Source: an uncultured Planctomycetaceae bacterium (GTDB taxonomy: Bacteria > Planctomycetota > Planctomycetia > Pirellulales > Pirellulaceae). Taken from it: a stretch of DNA of 64,000 nt. The stretch is from the NCBI GenBank assembly GCA_937862885.1, contig CALMEE010000008.1, forward strand, positions 1 through 64,000, read 5' to 3'. Under the pieces are notes generated by a model. That model was not told where the DNA came from. It ran no database searches and saw nothing but the letters and a program-made list of their open reading frames with translations. Within the stretch, counting starts at the first letter, position 1. Each line of letters begins with the position of its first letter. This document shows positions 19,466-28,745 of the stretch, in pieces. Made by a program: the position numbers and the translations under genes.

Positions 19466-20755
19466 ATGTTTGCAAATATGCTGGAGCAGCTGGATACTGA
19501 GGATTTAGCCGATGTGCGCTGGCTGGTCAGTGACGACGCCGCCGCAGATTTGACCCAAGCGTATTCCGAGTTGTGCCGGGGGACGTCATCATTGGCGCTC
19601 TTGCGACGTTTGAGAAAGCAATTTTCCGTTGAGCGAGCGAGGCTCATTGTGCAGCAGGCGGAACTGCGTAAGCGGGCGACTGCCAAATTTCGGCTCCACG
19701 ACAAAATGTTCTTCACGCCCAAAGGTCTCGAACAAGCAACTTCCGAGAATATCGCCGCATATAAAGCGCGCCGAATGGCAGCTGCACCCGAAATCGCTGA
19801 TTTGTGCTGTGGTATTGGCGGAGATTTGATTTCGTTGGCTCAGACCGCCCCAACGATCGGCGTCGATCTGGACAAACAAACGAGTTTGATTGCCGAGGCA
19901 AATTTGAAAGTATACAACCAGCACCATGCCTGCCATGCAACCACGGTTACCTCATTCGATGTCACAACACAAGATTTCGCCGAACATCTTTGGGTCCATA
20001 TTGACCCTGACCGCCGCGTCCGTGGTAAACGGACTACGAAACTAGACTGGTTTCAACCGTCGCCAGCGTATCTGCAAACGATCGTTTCGAAGCATAAGCA
20101 TGTCGCAATTAAGCTCGCACCGGCTTCCAACTTACACGAGTACCCCGAACTTCATGACTGTGAACGAGAATTCATTGGCAGCTCGCGTGAAGTCAAGCAA
20201 TTGGTTGCTTGGTATGGAGAAACTAAGTGCTCAAAGCGAGCAGTAACGGCGACGGCAATCGACTCTTCGGGCCAAATAATCGGCCAGTTCAGTACAGATG
20301 ACGCGCTGGCCGGCGATTCGCCTTTGAGCCGTAGCAACCGCAAGATCACGAGCAGTAATGAACATCGATTGCGCGCGGGAGACAATATTTACGAACTGCA
20401 TCCCACTTTGGTGCTGGCACAATTAAGCGAAACGTTTTGCAAAATGTATGACCTTACCACGATCGACATGCATAGTTCGCTGTGTATTGGCCCATGCTTT
20501 ACGCATGGACTTGCGCGGGGTTTCCGTGTGGTCGATCAGTGTTCACCAGACCTGAAACGGATTGAAGCGATGGCGCGATTTTATCAAGTCGGCAATCTTG
20601 AAATGAAATTTATTGGTGTCGACGTGCGCACCCAACAACGCATGCAAAGGCTGAAGTTAGATGGTGCAGAGAAGATGGTTTTGTTTGTTGCGCGCACACT
20701 CCACGGTTTGACGGCCATCTTTGCTCAACGTACTGCTCCGTTGGAACTGAGTTAA
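19466..20755 (+). CDS. Class I SAM-dependent methyltransferase with THUMP-like C-terminus
   Basis: The 429-residue protein has a helical N-terminal domain (about 1-90), then a Rossmann methyltransferase core. SAM motif I is IADLCCGIGGDLISLA near residues 112-127; the acidic motif II is IGVDLDK. The segment HIDPDRR fills the motif IV position. The C-terminal part from about 270 (ELHPTLVLAQLSETFCKMY) matches the THUMP-like domain seen in this family, which suggests RNA as substrate. ATG 19466 is used. It sits 55 bases before the amidohydrolase, probably the same transcript. Confidence 0.8.
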   Translation: MFANMLEQLDTEDLADVRWLVSDDAAADLTQAYSELCRGTSSLALLRRLRKQFSVERARLIVQQAELRKRATAKFRLHDKMFFTPKGLEQATSENIAAYKARRMAAAPEIADLCCGIGGDLISLAQTAPTIGVDLDKQTSLIAEANLKVYNQHHACHATTVTSFDVTTQDFAEHLWVHIDPDRRVRGKRTTKLDWFQPSPAYLQTIVSKHKHVAIKLAPASNLHEYPELHDCEREFIGSSREVKQLVAWYGETKCSKRAVTATAIDSSGQIIGQFSTDDALAGDSPLSRSNRKITSSNEHRLRAGDNIYELHPTLVLAQLSETFCKMYDLTTIDMHSSLCIGPCFTHGLARGFRVVDQCSPDLKRIEAMARFYQVGNLEMKFIGVDVRTQQRMQRLKLDGAEKMVLFVARTLHGLTAIFAQRTAPLELS

Positions 20756-20810
20756 ATGGCTTTGTTGACGTTTGCTTCTCAATTGCGGCCTTTAAGCGGT
20801 CGTAAGTTCA

Positions 20811-22046
20811 ATGAATGACGTAGATTATCGTGCCAAATGGGTGATCTGTAACACGCGCTCACCGATACAGGATGGTGTGGTTTCCATTCGAGGAGGCAAG
20901 ATTTTCTCGGTGAAAGAATTCTCGAAGAACGACAGAGCAAGTTCGTTCAGGTCATTAATCGATCTTGGTGACGTCGCCATCATCCCTGGCTTAATCAACG
21001 CCCACTGTCACTTAGAATTCAGCCACCTCAGCCAACCCTTAGGTCACGCTGGCATCCCGTTTACCGACTGGATCAGGCTGGTCATCGAAGAGCGTTCAAA
21101 CCGTCGAACTTCATTATCGGAATCGGTTTTGCGGGGCATGCAAGAGGTGGTCACAACCGGAACCGTTGCAATTGGGGAGATTGCGACACGCCCCTGGCCG
21201 ATTTCGCTCGAGCCTTTGGCTGAGCTGTATGGACGATGGTTTCTAGAGCGGTTAGGTAATCAACCCCAACTGCACGCGACCATATTGGAAGAGAGTCAAA
21301 GTATTTTAAGCCAATTGGACCAGCTGCCGGTCTTCAAGTCGGCGGCTTGGCGACTTGGAATTAGCCCTCACGCGCCTTATTCGGTCCCGCTGGAACTCTT
21401 GCGGGGGCTGACGCGTTTCGCGGAGCAGCTGCGTACACCACTGGCGATCCACGTTGCTGAGACGCGAGCGGAAATCGAGTTGCTTGAACATCAAACAGGT
21501 CCCTTTGTGGAACTTCTGCGTAGCCTGGGAGCTTGGTTTCCAGCCTCTCAAAACGAGCGAACAGGAATCCGGAACTATCTTGAATGGTTGAAGAATGTTC
21601 CCAACGTCTTGCTCGTTCATGGCAACTACCTCGGCGAACAGGACCTAGACATTGTTGCGAAGCAGTCGAAGACATCAATCGTTTATTGTCCGCGCACACA
21701 CCACTTCTTTAGACACGATCCCTATCCATTGGCAGGCATGCTGCGACGGGGCATCAATGTCGCAGTGGGAACTGACTCACGAGCTTCAAACCCGGACTTA
21801 AGCTTATGGCGGGAACTCCAGTTTATTGCCAATGCCTTTCCAACACTAGATCCTCAATTGGTCTTGAAAATGGGAACATGGAATGGCGCAATCGCGTTAG
21901 ACTTACACGACCTCGTCGGTGATATCGCCCCAGGATTGTGTTCTCGTTTGCTGCAGGTACACCTTGATTCTCAAACCAACGATCCACTTGAACAATTATT
22001 TCATGTGGAAGAAAGTCACGTTGATTGGATCGGTGTCGAGAAGTGA
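20811..22046 (+). CDS. Amidohydrolase family protein, possibly aminodeoxyfutalosine deaminase
   Basis: The 411-residue protein is a metal-dependent hydrolase of the TIM-barrel amidohydrolase superfamily. Metal ligands are visible: HCHLEFS (HxH-type), SPHAPYS, HVAETRAE and GTDSRASN (Asp). The pattern of HCHLEFS, WI and the PRTHHFF segment resembles the MqnX-like deaminases of the futalosine menaquinone route common in Planctomycetota, but no other mqn gene is in the window, so the substrate remains a guess. The gene converges with the ABC permease and their 3' ends overlap by 31 bases. Confidence 0.75.
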   Translation: MNDVDYRAKWVICNTRSPIQDGVVSIRGGKIFSVKEFSKNDRASSFRSLIDLGDVAIIPGLINAHCHLEFSHLSQPLGHAGIPFTDWIRLVIEERSNRRTSLSESVLRGMQEVVTTGTVAIGEIATRPWPISLEPLAELYGRWFLERLGNQPQLHATILEESQSILSQLDQLPVFKSAAWRLGISPHAPYSVPLELLRGLTRFAEQLRTPLAIHVAETRAEIELLEHQTGPFVELLRSLGAWFPASQNERTGIRNYLEWLKNVPNVLLVHGNYLGEQDLDIVAKQSKTSIVYCPRTHHFFRHDPYPLAGMLRRGINVAVGTDSRASNPDLSLWRELQFIANAFPTLDPQLVLKMGTWNGAIALDLHDLVGDIAPGLCSRLLQVHLDSQTNDPLEQLFHVEESHVDWIGVEK

Positions 22047-24307
22047 GGTTGAAGCTCGACTTGTTCGATCGGCGTTGGATTCGACAGTTCCTTTTGTTTG
22101 CCGATCCAGATCAGCAGCACGGTAGCGGCAAGCGTCATCCCGCAGGCGGCCAAGGGTTCAAATTCAATACGGGTGCCGCTTGCCAATTCTGTTTCGCGTA
22201 GAACCCAAGTGAAGGGCGAATCACTCGCTGCCAAATGTTTCATTCGAGACAGGATGATGGTCATTCCATTATGCGTCATGTGAAAGGCAATGCACGGCCA
22301 AATGCTTGCCGTACGCAGGGCGATGAAACCGAGAATTAAACCGACAACAAACGCCATGACGGACTGTTGAAAAACGGCATGAGTCGCGCCAAAGAATATG
22401 CTCGTTAAGATGACGCCTGACCACCGCCCGCGCAACTTTTCGAGGCCCGAGAGAATGAACCCTCGGAAGGTCAACTCTTCACAAATGGCCGGCACAACGG
22501 AGAAGACCAGTAAGACCGCCAAGATTCCGGGCGCATTATCAATTAGCGCTGCTAGAACCGTTTCCACCTTTTGCAGTTCGGCTCTCGGCGGGTAGAGGTG
22601 TAGCACGATTTGCCCCAGGTAGCTCAGCGCTGGATAGAGCAAAATCGCAGTCAACGCAGCAGCAGCTATCAGCCCAGCCCTCGGAGTGTTCAAGCGAAGC
22701 GTTGCTTTGGCACAGCGAGTCAGTATTGCGGCCATGAGTAACCCCGGTATCGCGATCGCCGCGATTTGAACAACCCAAATCTGTTTGGCGAACTCATGCC
22801 AGGATTGCGGCATCGTTACGGCCAAGCTCAAGAAGAACTTAATGATCAGGATTGTTACTACGCACAATATCGCTTGACCTAGCGAAGGCTTCAAATCGCG
22901 GTCGCGCATCACCTGTTTAAGCCACAGGCCGAAACCAAACTGGTCACTGCTGCGAAACAGCACATTTTCGCTATTGAATTGTGCAACGGCCCAGCGAATG
23001 CTCAACCAACAACAAAACAATGTCGTCGCCAAAACAGGAGAAGCGTATTGCACGACATTACTGTAATTGCCTTCAATCATTGATCGCAGTAACAACATCA
23101 TGCCTGTTACCGGAATGAAACTGGTTCCAAGCTCCAAGTTTGTGGTCGGCATGCTTGAGAGCATCATGAGCGGCAATAAGCACATCAACAGCGGAATCAA
23201 ATAATATTGTCCCTCTTTCGAACTCCGCGCGAATGATGCCAGTGCCAATGCCAGTGCGCTAAACATGGCTGCTACCGGCAAAAGCCCCAAAACAATCCAA
23301 GGAATCGCGTTGAGAGGAGGTGCACCGACCATCGACAATCCATTCATGGGCGACGCGCTACCCAAATGCTGTATTACAAAAAATCCCGTAAGCATCATGC
23401 TAAATAGATTCAATATGGAATTCCCTACGCTGAACACCATGATGGTCATCATCTTGCCGATAACGATCTCCGCTCGGGTCGCAGGGCTACTGAGCAGCGT
23501 TTCCAGCGTTCCACGTTCCTTTTCTCCGGCACACAGATCGATCGCCGGATAGAATGCTCCGGTCAATGCCCAGAGCATAACGATTAGAGGAAGAATCTTG
23601 CTCCAAGTTGCGGCTTGTTGGATCGTGGAGTCAACCACATCAATTGGATCAATCGCAAATGGAAAGGCCAAAGCAAACGGCAGATCATTTTGTACGAAAT
23701 TGTCCTCGATCAACTTAGCTCGCCAGTTCCCGAGAAGCTTTTGCACTTCCAACGCGGTCATCCGGGACTTGTCGCGTGCCGAATTGACGATTAGCTGGAC
23801 CGATGCAATTTGATCGATGGATTGCGGATCATCGGTTTGACTTGGCCCAATTTCATCCGCTACCCATACAATCACGTCAACTTGATTCGCCTGCATGTGA
23901 CTTTGCAGCCACTGCTTCTCGCTGGAATTAGATATTGCTCGAGCATGCTGTTCGTGTCTGCTTGGCACAGGCTCGAGTCGAGCCAAACTCTTGCGAAGCT
24001 CGTTGGCGAATATTTCTTCCTGCGAATCGGATACGACTTTGATGTTCTCAATAGTCGCAAAATCGGCCAATGAACTGACAAATCTGCCATTTTCGACCAG
24101 TGGAACGGTCTTCGGCAGCTTGTTTGCTCCGATGATCCATACGATCGACTGACTTCGATGCATGAACTGTGCAGTATGTAAAAGAGCCGATCCCAACAAC
24201 GGATACAGGATCAATGGCAAAACGAGAATTGTGAACAGCGTGCGTCGATCGCGCATCTGGTCGATGATTTCACGCTGAAAAATGAATTTAGTGTTTTTCC
24301 AATTCAT
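22016..24307 (-). CDS. ABC-2 type exporter permease fused to a CPBP intramembrane protease
   Basis: The 763-residue protein joins two membrane modules. The first about 450 residues form a NatB-like ABC-2 permease: helix near 25, a large extracytoplasmic domain to about 230, then a helix bundle containing AGEKERGTLETLLSSP. Residues about 480-730 form a CPBP/Abi-type protease domain with EELTFRGF (EExxxR), FGATHAVFQ and the late His in FHMTHNG. The fusion is a known planctomycete arrangement. The start ATG overlaps the stop of the ATPase gene by four bases, so the two are coupled. A sodium or toxic-compound efflux role with coupled proteolysis is inferred. Confidence 0.88.
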   Translation of the reverse strand: MNWKNTKFIFQREIIDQMRDRRTLFTILVLPLILYPLLGSALLHTAQFMHRSQSIVWIIGANKLPKTVPLVENGRFVSSLADFATIENIKVVSDSQEEIFANELRKSLARLEPVPSRHEQHARAISNSSEKQWLQSHMQANQVDVIVWVADEIGPSQTDDPQSIDQIASVQLIVNSARDKSRMTALEVQKLLGNWRAKLIEDNFVQNDLPFALAFPFAIDPIDVVDSTIQQAATWSKILPLIVMLWALTGAFYPAIDLCAGEKERGTLETLLSSPATRAEIVIGKMMTIMVFSVGNSILNLFSMMLTGFFVIQHLGSASPMNGLSMVGAPPLNAIPWIVLGLLPVAAMFSALALALASFARSSKEGQYYLIPLLMCLLPLMMLSSMPTTNLELGTSFIPVTGMMLLLRSMIEGNYSNVVQYASPVLATTLFCCWLSIRWAVAQFNSENVLFRSSDQFGFGLWLKQVMRDRDLKPSLGQAILCVVTILIIKFFLSLAVTMPQSWHEFAKQIWVVQIAAIAIPGLLMAAILTRCAKATLRLNTPRAGLIAAAALTAILLYPALSYLGQIVLHLYPPRAELQKVETVLAALIDNAPGILAVLLVFSVVPAICEELTFRGFILSGLEKLRGRWSGVILTSIFFGATHAVFQQSVMAFVVGLILGFIALRTASIWPCIAFHMTHNGMTIILSRMKHLAASDSPFTWVLRETELASGTRIEFEPLAACGMTLAATVLLIWIGKQKELSNPTPIEQVELQPHFSTPIQST

Positions 24308-25074
24308 GCAATTCCAGTTTTACCCAGCACAGGCTTCGAATTGTCCATGGAAACGAGTTGATAGAAGAGTTCCTCCAAATCGTTTTGATTGTATTGCTCG
24401 ATGAGGCCTTGGATGGTGCCGGTAGCCAAGATTCGACCACGGTGCATGACCGCCACGTAGTCGCAAATCCGCTTAACTTCACTCATGATATGCGAAGAGA
24501 ATACGATGCATTTTCCCTGGTCTCGCAACATCTGGACGGTATCGAGGACTTCACGGGCCGCAAGAATATCAAGCCCCGAAGTTGCTTCATCGAATATAAG
24601 AACCGGGGGATCATGTACCATGGCGCGAGCAATCGACACTTTCTGCTTCATGCCGGTCGACATTTTTCCACCCAAAAGATTACGGCATCGTCCCATGTGA
24701 AACCGTTCAAAAAGTTCTTCCATTCGTTCGGCGAGTATTCGCTCAGGCATCCCATACAGGCGGCCAAAATGCCTCACCATTTCCCAACCGGTCATGCGAT
24801 CGTAAATGGCGGTATTGGTCGAAACGAAACCGAGGTGGCGCCGCACATCCTCAGCGTCCGCGACGGTATCGTATCCATTCACACTTACCAAGCCCGACGT
24901 GGGTTTGAGCAGCGTGCTCAAAATCCTCAAAACCGTTGTCTTCCCCGCGCCATTTGGTCCCAACAGACCGAAAATTTGACCTGGCAATGCATCAAACGTC
25001 ACTGAATCTACGGCGACGAATTTGCCGGCAGCAGGATCTTCGTATGCTTTTACTAGCTGGCGGACGTGTATCAT
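24304..25074 (-). CDS. ABC transporter ATP-binding protein (NatA-like)
   Basis: The 256-residue protein is a complete ABC ATPase. Walker A is LLGPNGAGKTT near residues 37-47, the signature region reads GKMSTGMKQKVSIARA (a degenerate LSGGQ typical of NatA/drug exporter ATPases), and Walker B is VLIFDEATSGLD. The H-loop His is in VFSSHIMSEV. It energises the permease encoded next, overlapping it by four bases. The start ATG at 25074 is the first gene of a two-gene operon, transcribed divergently from the AAA ATPase gene. Confidence 0.92.
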   Translation of the reverse strand: MIHVRQLVKAYEDPAAGKFVAVDSVTFDALPGQIFGLLGPNGAGKTTVLRILSTLLKPTSGLVSVNGYDTVADAEDVRRHLGFVSTNTAIYDRMTGWEMVRHFGRLYGMPERILAERMEELFERFHMGRCRNLLGGKMSTGMKQKVSIARAMVHDPPVLIFDEATSGLDILAAREVLDTVQMLRDQGKCIVFSSHIMSEVKRICDYVAVMHRGRILATGTIQGLIEQYNQNDLEELFYQLVSMDNSKPVLGKTGIA

Positions 25075-25427
25075 AGCGAATCCACAAAAAGCGTTTTAGG
25101 AGCATACCTTACGCGTTGCGATTTGCATGCCTGTTGTGCACAAAGTTTCGATTTTGTCACTGTGAAGTCGGAGGATGAGACTAGTCATTTCAAAATTGAA
25201 GAATATTCAGGTTTTGGCCGACTTCTAGTTTGAACCTGTGTCGAACCCGCGTGCGGCAACGCATCACAAAATCAGGTTAAACAGAATATCGCGACCAATT
25301 GAGTCCCCGAAATCATTGGCGCGAGATTCCGCATGCTCCGAACATTGAGCTACGAATACACCGGCGCCAGGCAGTTGACTTGGTCGTCTGTTTCCGCTGG
25401 CATATACCGAATTTTGGAAAGCCTTTT
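25075..25427. other. Divergent intergenic region
   Basis: About 353 bases between the minus-strand ABC operon and the plus-strand AAA gene; it must hold both promoters. The AAA reading frame stays open upstream to 25299, but that extension has no protein-family likeness. No strong dyad or RNA gene seen. Confidence 0.4.
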
Positions 25428-26804
25428 ATGACAAATACGCAGAATACTTTCTCGCCTCAGATTTCATTTCAGCCGATGAATCCGGCAACGGAACACGGAC
25501 ATCGCGAGCAACCTAACCAGTTTGGTTCGAGCCAAAGGAGTGGTGAGTTCTTTCCTCCGCGCCCGCAGAGCCTAGAGCAGGCAGCACTGGAAGAGGTCGA
25601 TGTCTTTCGTTTGATTTTAAGATTTCTGTACCTGCGGGGAGTGCAGTCAGGTAGAGCCATTGCCAACCAGCTGAATTTGTCATTCTCGATCGTCGAGCCG
25701 CTATTGACGTCGTTGCGCAATCAACTCCTGATTGGATATCGAGGCGCTTCCATCGGTGGAGACTACGCATATGAACTGTCGCCAAAGGGAATTGAACAAG
25801 CGCGTGAGAGCATGAAGCAATGCACGTTCTGCGGCTCTGCTCCGGTCAGTCTAAACGACTACTGCAATTCCATAAGATTGCAATCGGTGCGAAATCAGAA
25901 AGTATCGTTTGACAATGTCAAAGCCGCCCTCAGTGATTTGTCCATGGACACAACTGTTGTCAGCCAAGTCGGACAGGCGTTGAACAGTGGTTCGACGTTG
26001 TTCCTTTACGGTCCGCCCGGCAACGGCAAATCTAGCATTGCAAAACGATTAATTCGCGCGATGAGTCCCTATATTTGGATTCCTCGTTCACTAATTATCG
26101 GTAGCGAAATTGTGCGCATTTTTGACCCGATGGTGCATGAACACTGTCCCTTGCCTAAGCACGAGGGATTCGTTAACGAACAAGAAAATGACGATCGGTG
26201 GGTACGCATCCGACGTCCGATCGTCATCGTCGGAGGAGAGTTGTCACTCAAGCACCTGGAAGCCACCTGCAATCCAGTCACTGGAGTTATCGAAGCGCCA
26301 CTCCACATGAAAAGCAATTGCGGATGCCTGGTCATTGACGATTTTGGGCGTCAGCGCATTAGTCCAACGGATTTACTCAATCGCTGGATCGTGCCGATGG
26401 AATCGGGACGAGATTATTTGACGCTTCAATCAGGACGTCAAGTTGAGATTCCCTTTGACCAATTCTTGGTATTCGCGAGCAACTTGACGCCCAAAAATAT
26501 AGTCGACGAGGCGTTTTTGCGAAGGATACCGTATAAAGTCCTGATAAAAGACCCAACTCCAAAACAGTTTATTGAACTGTTCATCAACAGAGCGAAAATC
26601 ATCGGCTTCAACGATGCCAATGAAGAGTGGGCCAAGTATCTGATCCATGGCGCGTATGATGATAAGAATCGCAACATGCGGTTTTCACATGTGGACGACA
26701 TTCTGACCCAGATTCGAGATTTTTGTGACTTCCACAATAAGCCGCTGACCATCAATCAAGCAACGCTCGACTTGGCGATACACAACTATTTCTCGCAGAG
26801 CTAG
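25428..26804 (+). CDS. AAA family ATPase with N-terminal winged-helix-like and Cys-rich segments
   Basis: The protein of about 458 residues has a low-complexity N-terminus, then a helix-turn-helix-like region (about 60-125), a cysteine pair CTFCG near 135, and an AAA ATPase domain. Walker A is LYGPPGNGKSS, Walker B is CLVIDDFGRQ, and the arginine-containing sensor region is DEAFLRRIPYKV. I chose ATG 25428 because the 43-residue upstream extension from 25299 has no family-like sequence. Relatives are common in Planctomycetota and sometimes lie near type IV pilus genes; the function here is unknown. The gene converges with the Gfo/Idh gene 25 bases away. Confidence 0.78.
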   Translation: MTNTQNTFSPQISFQPMNPATEHGHREQPNQFGSSQRSGEFFPPRPQSLEQAALEEVDVFRLILRFLYLRGVQSGRAIANQLNLSFSIVEPLLTSLRNQLLIGYRGASIGGDYAYELSPKGIEQARESMKQCTFCGSAPVSLNDYCNSIRLQSVRNQKVSFDNVKAALSDLSMDTTVVSQVGQALNSGSTLFLYGPPGNGKSSIAKRLIRAMSPYIWIPRSLIIGSEIVRIFDPMVHEHCPLPKHEGFVNEQENDDRWVRIRRPIVIVGGELSLKHLEATCNPVTGVIEAPLHMKSNCGCLVIDDFGRQRISPTDLLNRWIVPMESGRDYLTLQSGRQVEIPFDQFLVFASNLTPKNIVDEAFLRRIPYKVLIKDPTPKQFIELFINRAKIIGFNDANEEWAKYLIHGAYDDKNRNMRFSHVDDILTQIRDFCDFHNKPLTINQATLDLAIHNYFSQS

Positions 26805-26828
26805 GCGGGAAGTCGGCATCGCCGTTGC

Positions 26829-27854
26829 TTAAGCCGCGCGCAGTGGATACGATTTTTCGGAAGTCAATTGGATCTGCTCAAGAATCTGATTGGCAACCAG
26901 TAATGCCGCATGGCCTGCTTCTCCGTCGACGAGCGGGAGGCGATGCTGGCGAATGGCGTCACAGAAGTCATGATGTTCAGCCTCGATCGCGTTGATCGGA
27001 GTGACTGATTCGCAACTCCTCGGGAGGATCTCGGTGAAGAAACACTGTTTCAGTCGAGACTGTTCCTCGCTGGAAACGCTTAGCATGTCATGCATGCCTT
27101 GTTGGACCCACCCCGGAACGGAAATCAAAGCAACCGAGCCGGCATCCAAATCCGACGTGACGAATCCGTCTTCGCTGTACCATCGAATTTGACGCTGACG
27201 TTCAAAACTGCATCGCGATGCCGATAAATTAGCCACACAGCCGTTTTCGAATTCGAGACGAGCGTGTGCAAAGTCTTCATGCGGCCCAATTACTGCGCGG
27301 CCAAAAGCCGATACCTTTGCAACGTCAGAATTGACCAGGCTCAGCACCAAGTCGAGGTCGTGAATCATCAGGTCGAGCACGACACCAACGTCTGTCGACC
27401 TGAATGTATAACTGCTTGTTCGTACCGTTTCAATGAAAGATGCGAGCGGCAAATGCTTTTTGGCGGCCACGAAGGCAGCGTTGAATCGTTCATTGTGTCC
27501 GACTTGAAGTACGACGTCGCGTTTCTGGGCTGCGCGCACCAAAGCCGTTGCCTGTTCGACTGTCAGTGCCAATGGCTTTTCGATGAGACAATGAATGCCT
27601 TGATGAATCAATGGCAAGGCCGACTTATGGTGATGGATCGTCGGGGTTGCAATAATCGCAGCCGAAAAATCCTCTTTTACATGGTCGATTCGTTCGTAAG
27701 TACGAACACCAAGTTCTTTTTCGATCCGTTCGCGAGTCGTCGCATTGGGTTCGACGACTGCGGCAACTAGGAACCGCTGATTTTGCGTCAGCAACCTTGT
27801 GTGAATTGTACCTAAATGGCCGGCCCCCACTACAATAGTGCGCACTGGCGTCAT
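26829..27854 (-). CDS. Gfo/Idh/MocA family oxidoreductase (GnnA candidate)
   Basis: The 341-residue protein begins with the Rossmann motif VVGAGHLGTIHTR and carries the family motif EKPLAL near residue 95, whose Lys is catalytic. The C-terminal alpha/beta domain follows. Its ATG overlaps the lpxA stop (27851-27854), so it is translated with lpxA. In organisms that make lipid A with 2,3-diamino-glucose, an oxidoreductase of this family, GnnA, oxidises UDP-GlcNAc at C3 before GnnB transaminates it, and the genes lie next to lpxA. That role is a reasonable inference here but not proven. Confidence 0.85.
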   Translation of the reverse strand: MTPVRTIVVGAGHLGTIHTRLLTQNQRFLVAAVVEPNATTRERIEKELGVRTYERIDHVKEDFSAAIIATPTIHHHKSALPLIHQGIHCLIEKPLALTVEQATALVRAAQKRDVVLQVGHNERFNAAFVAAKKHLPLASFIETVRTSSYTFRSTDVGVVLDLMIHDLDLVLSLVNSDVAKVSAFGRAVIGPHEDFAHARLEFENGCVANLSASRCSFERQRQIRWYSEDGFVTSDLDAGSVALISVPGWVQQGMHDMLSVSSEEQSRLKQCFFTEILPRSCESVTPINAIEAEHHDFCDAIRQHRLPLVDGEAGHAALLVANQILEQIQLTSEKSYPLRAA

Positions 27855-28723
27855 GCCACCTTCCTCCGATCACGACCTCGACCATGCCGACCGTTATTTT
27901 GGCATTCAACATATTCAAAAAGGTGTTCGACCTCGGGACACATTTGGTCTTTGTTCAACATGATCTCGCGAGCGCTTTCCAAGCCAACACGTGAGCGATA
28001 CAACAATCTGTAGGCATAGTTCAATTTGGAAATTGTATCGCTGGAAAAATTGTTCCGCTTCAGTGCCACAATATTTAAACAACGTGGTCGCGAGGGAATC
28101 CCTTCATGAAGCATGTATGGCGGAGCATCTTGAATCACCCGACACAAACCAGCGACAAACGAATAGGCACCGATTCGTGAATAATGATGCACTCCCACGT
28201 TCCCCGAGATGGTCGCATTCTTATGCACGTGGACGTGGCCGCCGAGCATGGAGCCGTTGGCAATCACCACGTTGTCGCCGACAACGCAGTCGTGAGCGAT
28301 ATGCACACAAGCCATAAAATAGCAATTGTTGCCTACGCTGGTCACAAGGTTTTCTTTTGTCGTTGCCTGATTAACGGTAACGCATTCGCGAAATACGTTA
28401 TTGTCACCAATGATTATTTTTGTGACGGTTCCATCATACGTTAAGTCTTGTGGTGGTCCGCCGATAACCGTATTTGGCATGAAAAGATTGTTGCTTCCGA
28501 TCTCCACATTACCCGTGATCGTCACATTATTTTGGATTCTGGTTCCCGGACCAATTTTGACATCTGGTCCAATCAACGAGAACGGTCCGATTTCGGTTCC
28601 CGGCGCAAGTCGCGCCTTCGGATCGACAATCGCGTGTGGTGAAACGATTGGGTCAGGTAATTGTTCTGCGAGTGGAAGTTGTGGTCTAAAAGGGATTATC
28701 TCGGACACGATCGTTCTCGTCAA
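27851..28723 (-). CDS. lpxA: Acyl-ACP--UDP-N-acetylglucosamine O-acyltransferase (LpxA)
   Basis: The protein of about 290 residues is a left-handed beta-helix of hexapeptide repeats followed by a helical C-terminus. Catalytic context HIAHDCVVGDN and GVHHYSRIGA align with E. coli LpxA, and the IVALKRNNFS segment matches the conserved stretch before the C-terminal helices. It transfers the first hydroxyacyl chain from ACP to the UDP-sugar in lipid A synthesis. It is about 28 residues longer than E. coli LpxA, mainly at the N-terminus. TTG at 28723 gives the longest form; GTG at 28708 is an equally plausible start. It follows lpxC by 22 bases and overlaps the Gfo/Idh gene by four. Confidence 0.9.
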   Translation of the reverse strand: MTRTIVSEIIPFRPQLPLAEQLPDPIVSPHAIVDPKARLAPGTEIGPFSLIGPDVKIGPGTRIQNNVTITGNVEIGSNNLFMPNTVIGGPPQDLTYDGTVTKIIIGDNNVFRECVTVNQATTKENLVTSVGNNCYFMACVHIAHDCVVGDNVVIANGSMLGGHVHVHKNATISGNVGVHHYSRIGAYSFVAGLCRVIQDAPPYMLHEGIPSRPRCLNIVALKRNNFSSDTISKLNYAYRLLYRSRVGLESAREIMLNKDQMCPEVEHLFEYVECQNNGRHGRGRDRRKVA

Positions 28724-28745
28724 AAATTCAATTTAAAAACCTAAT

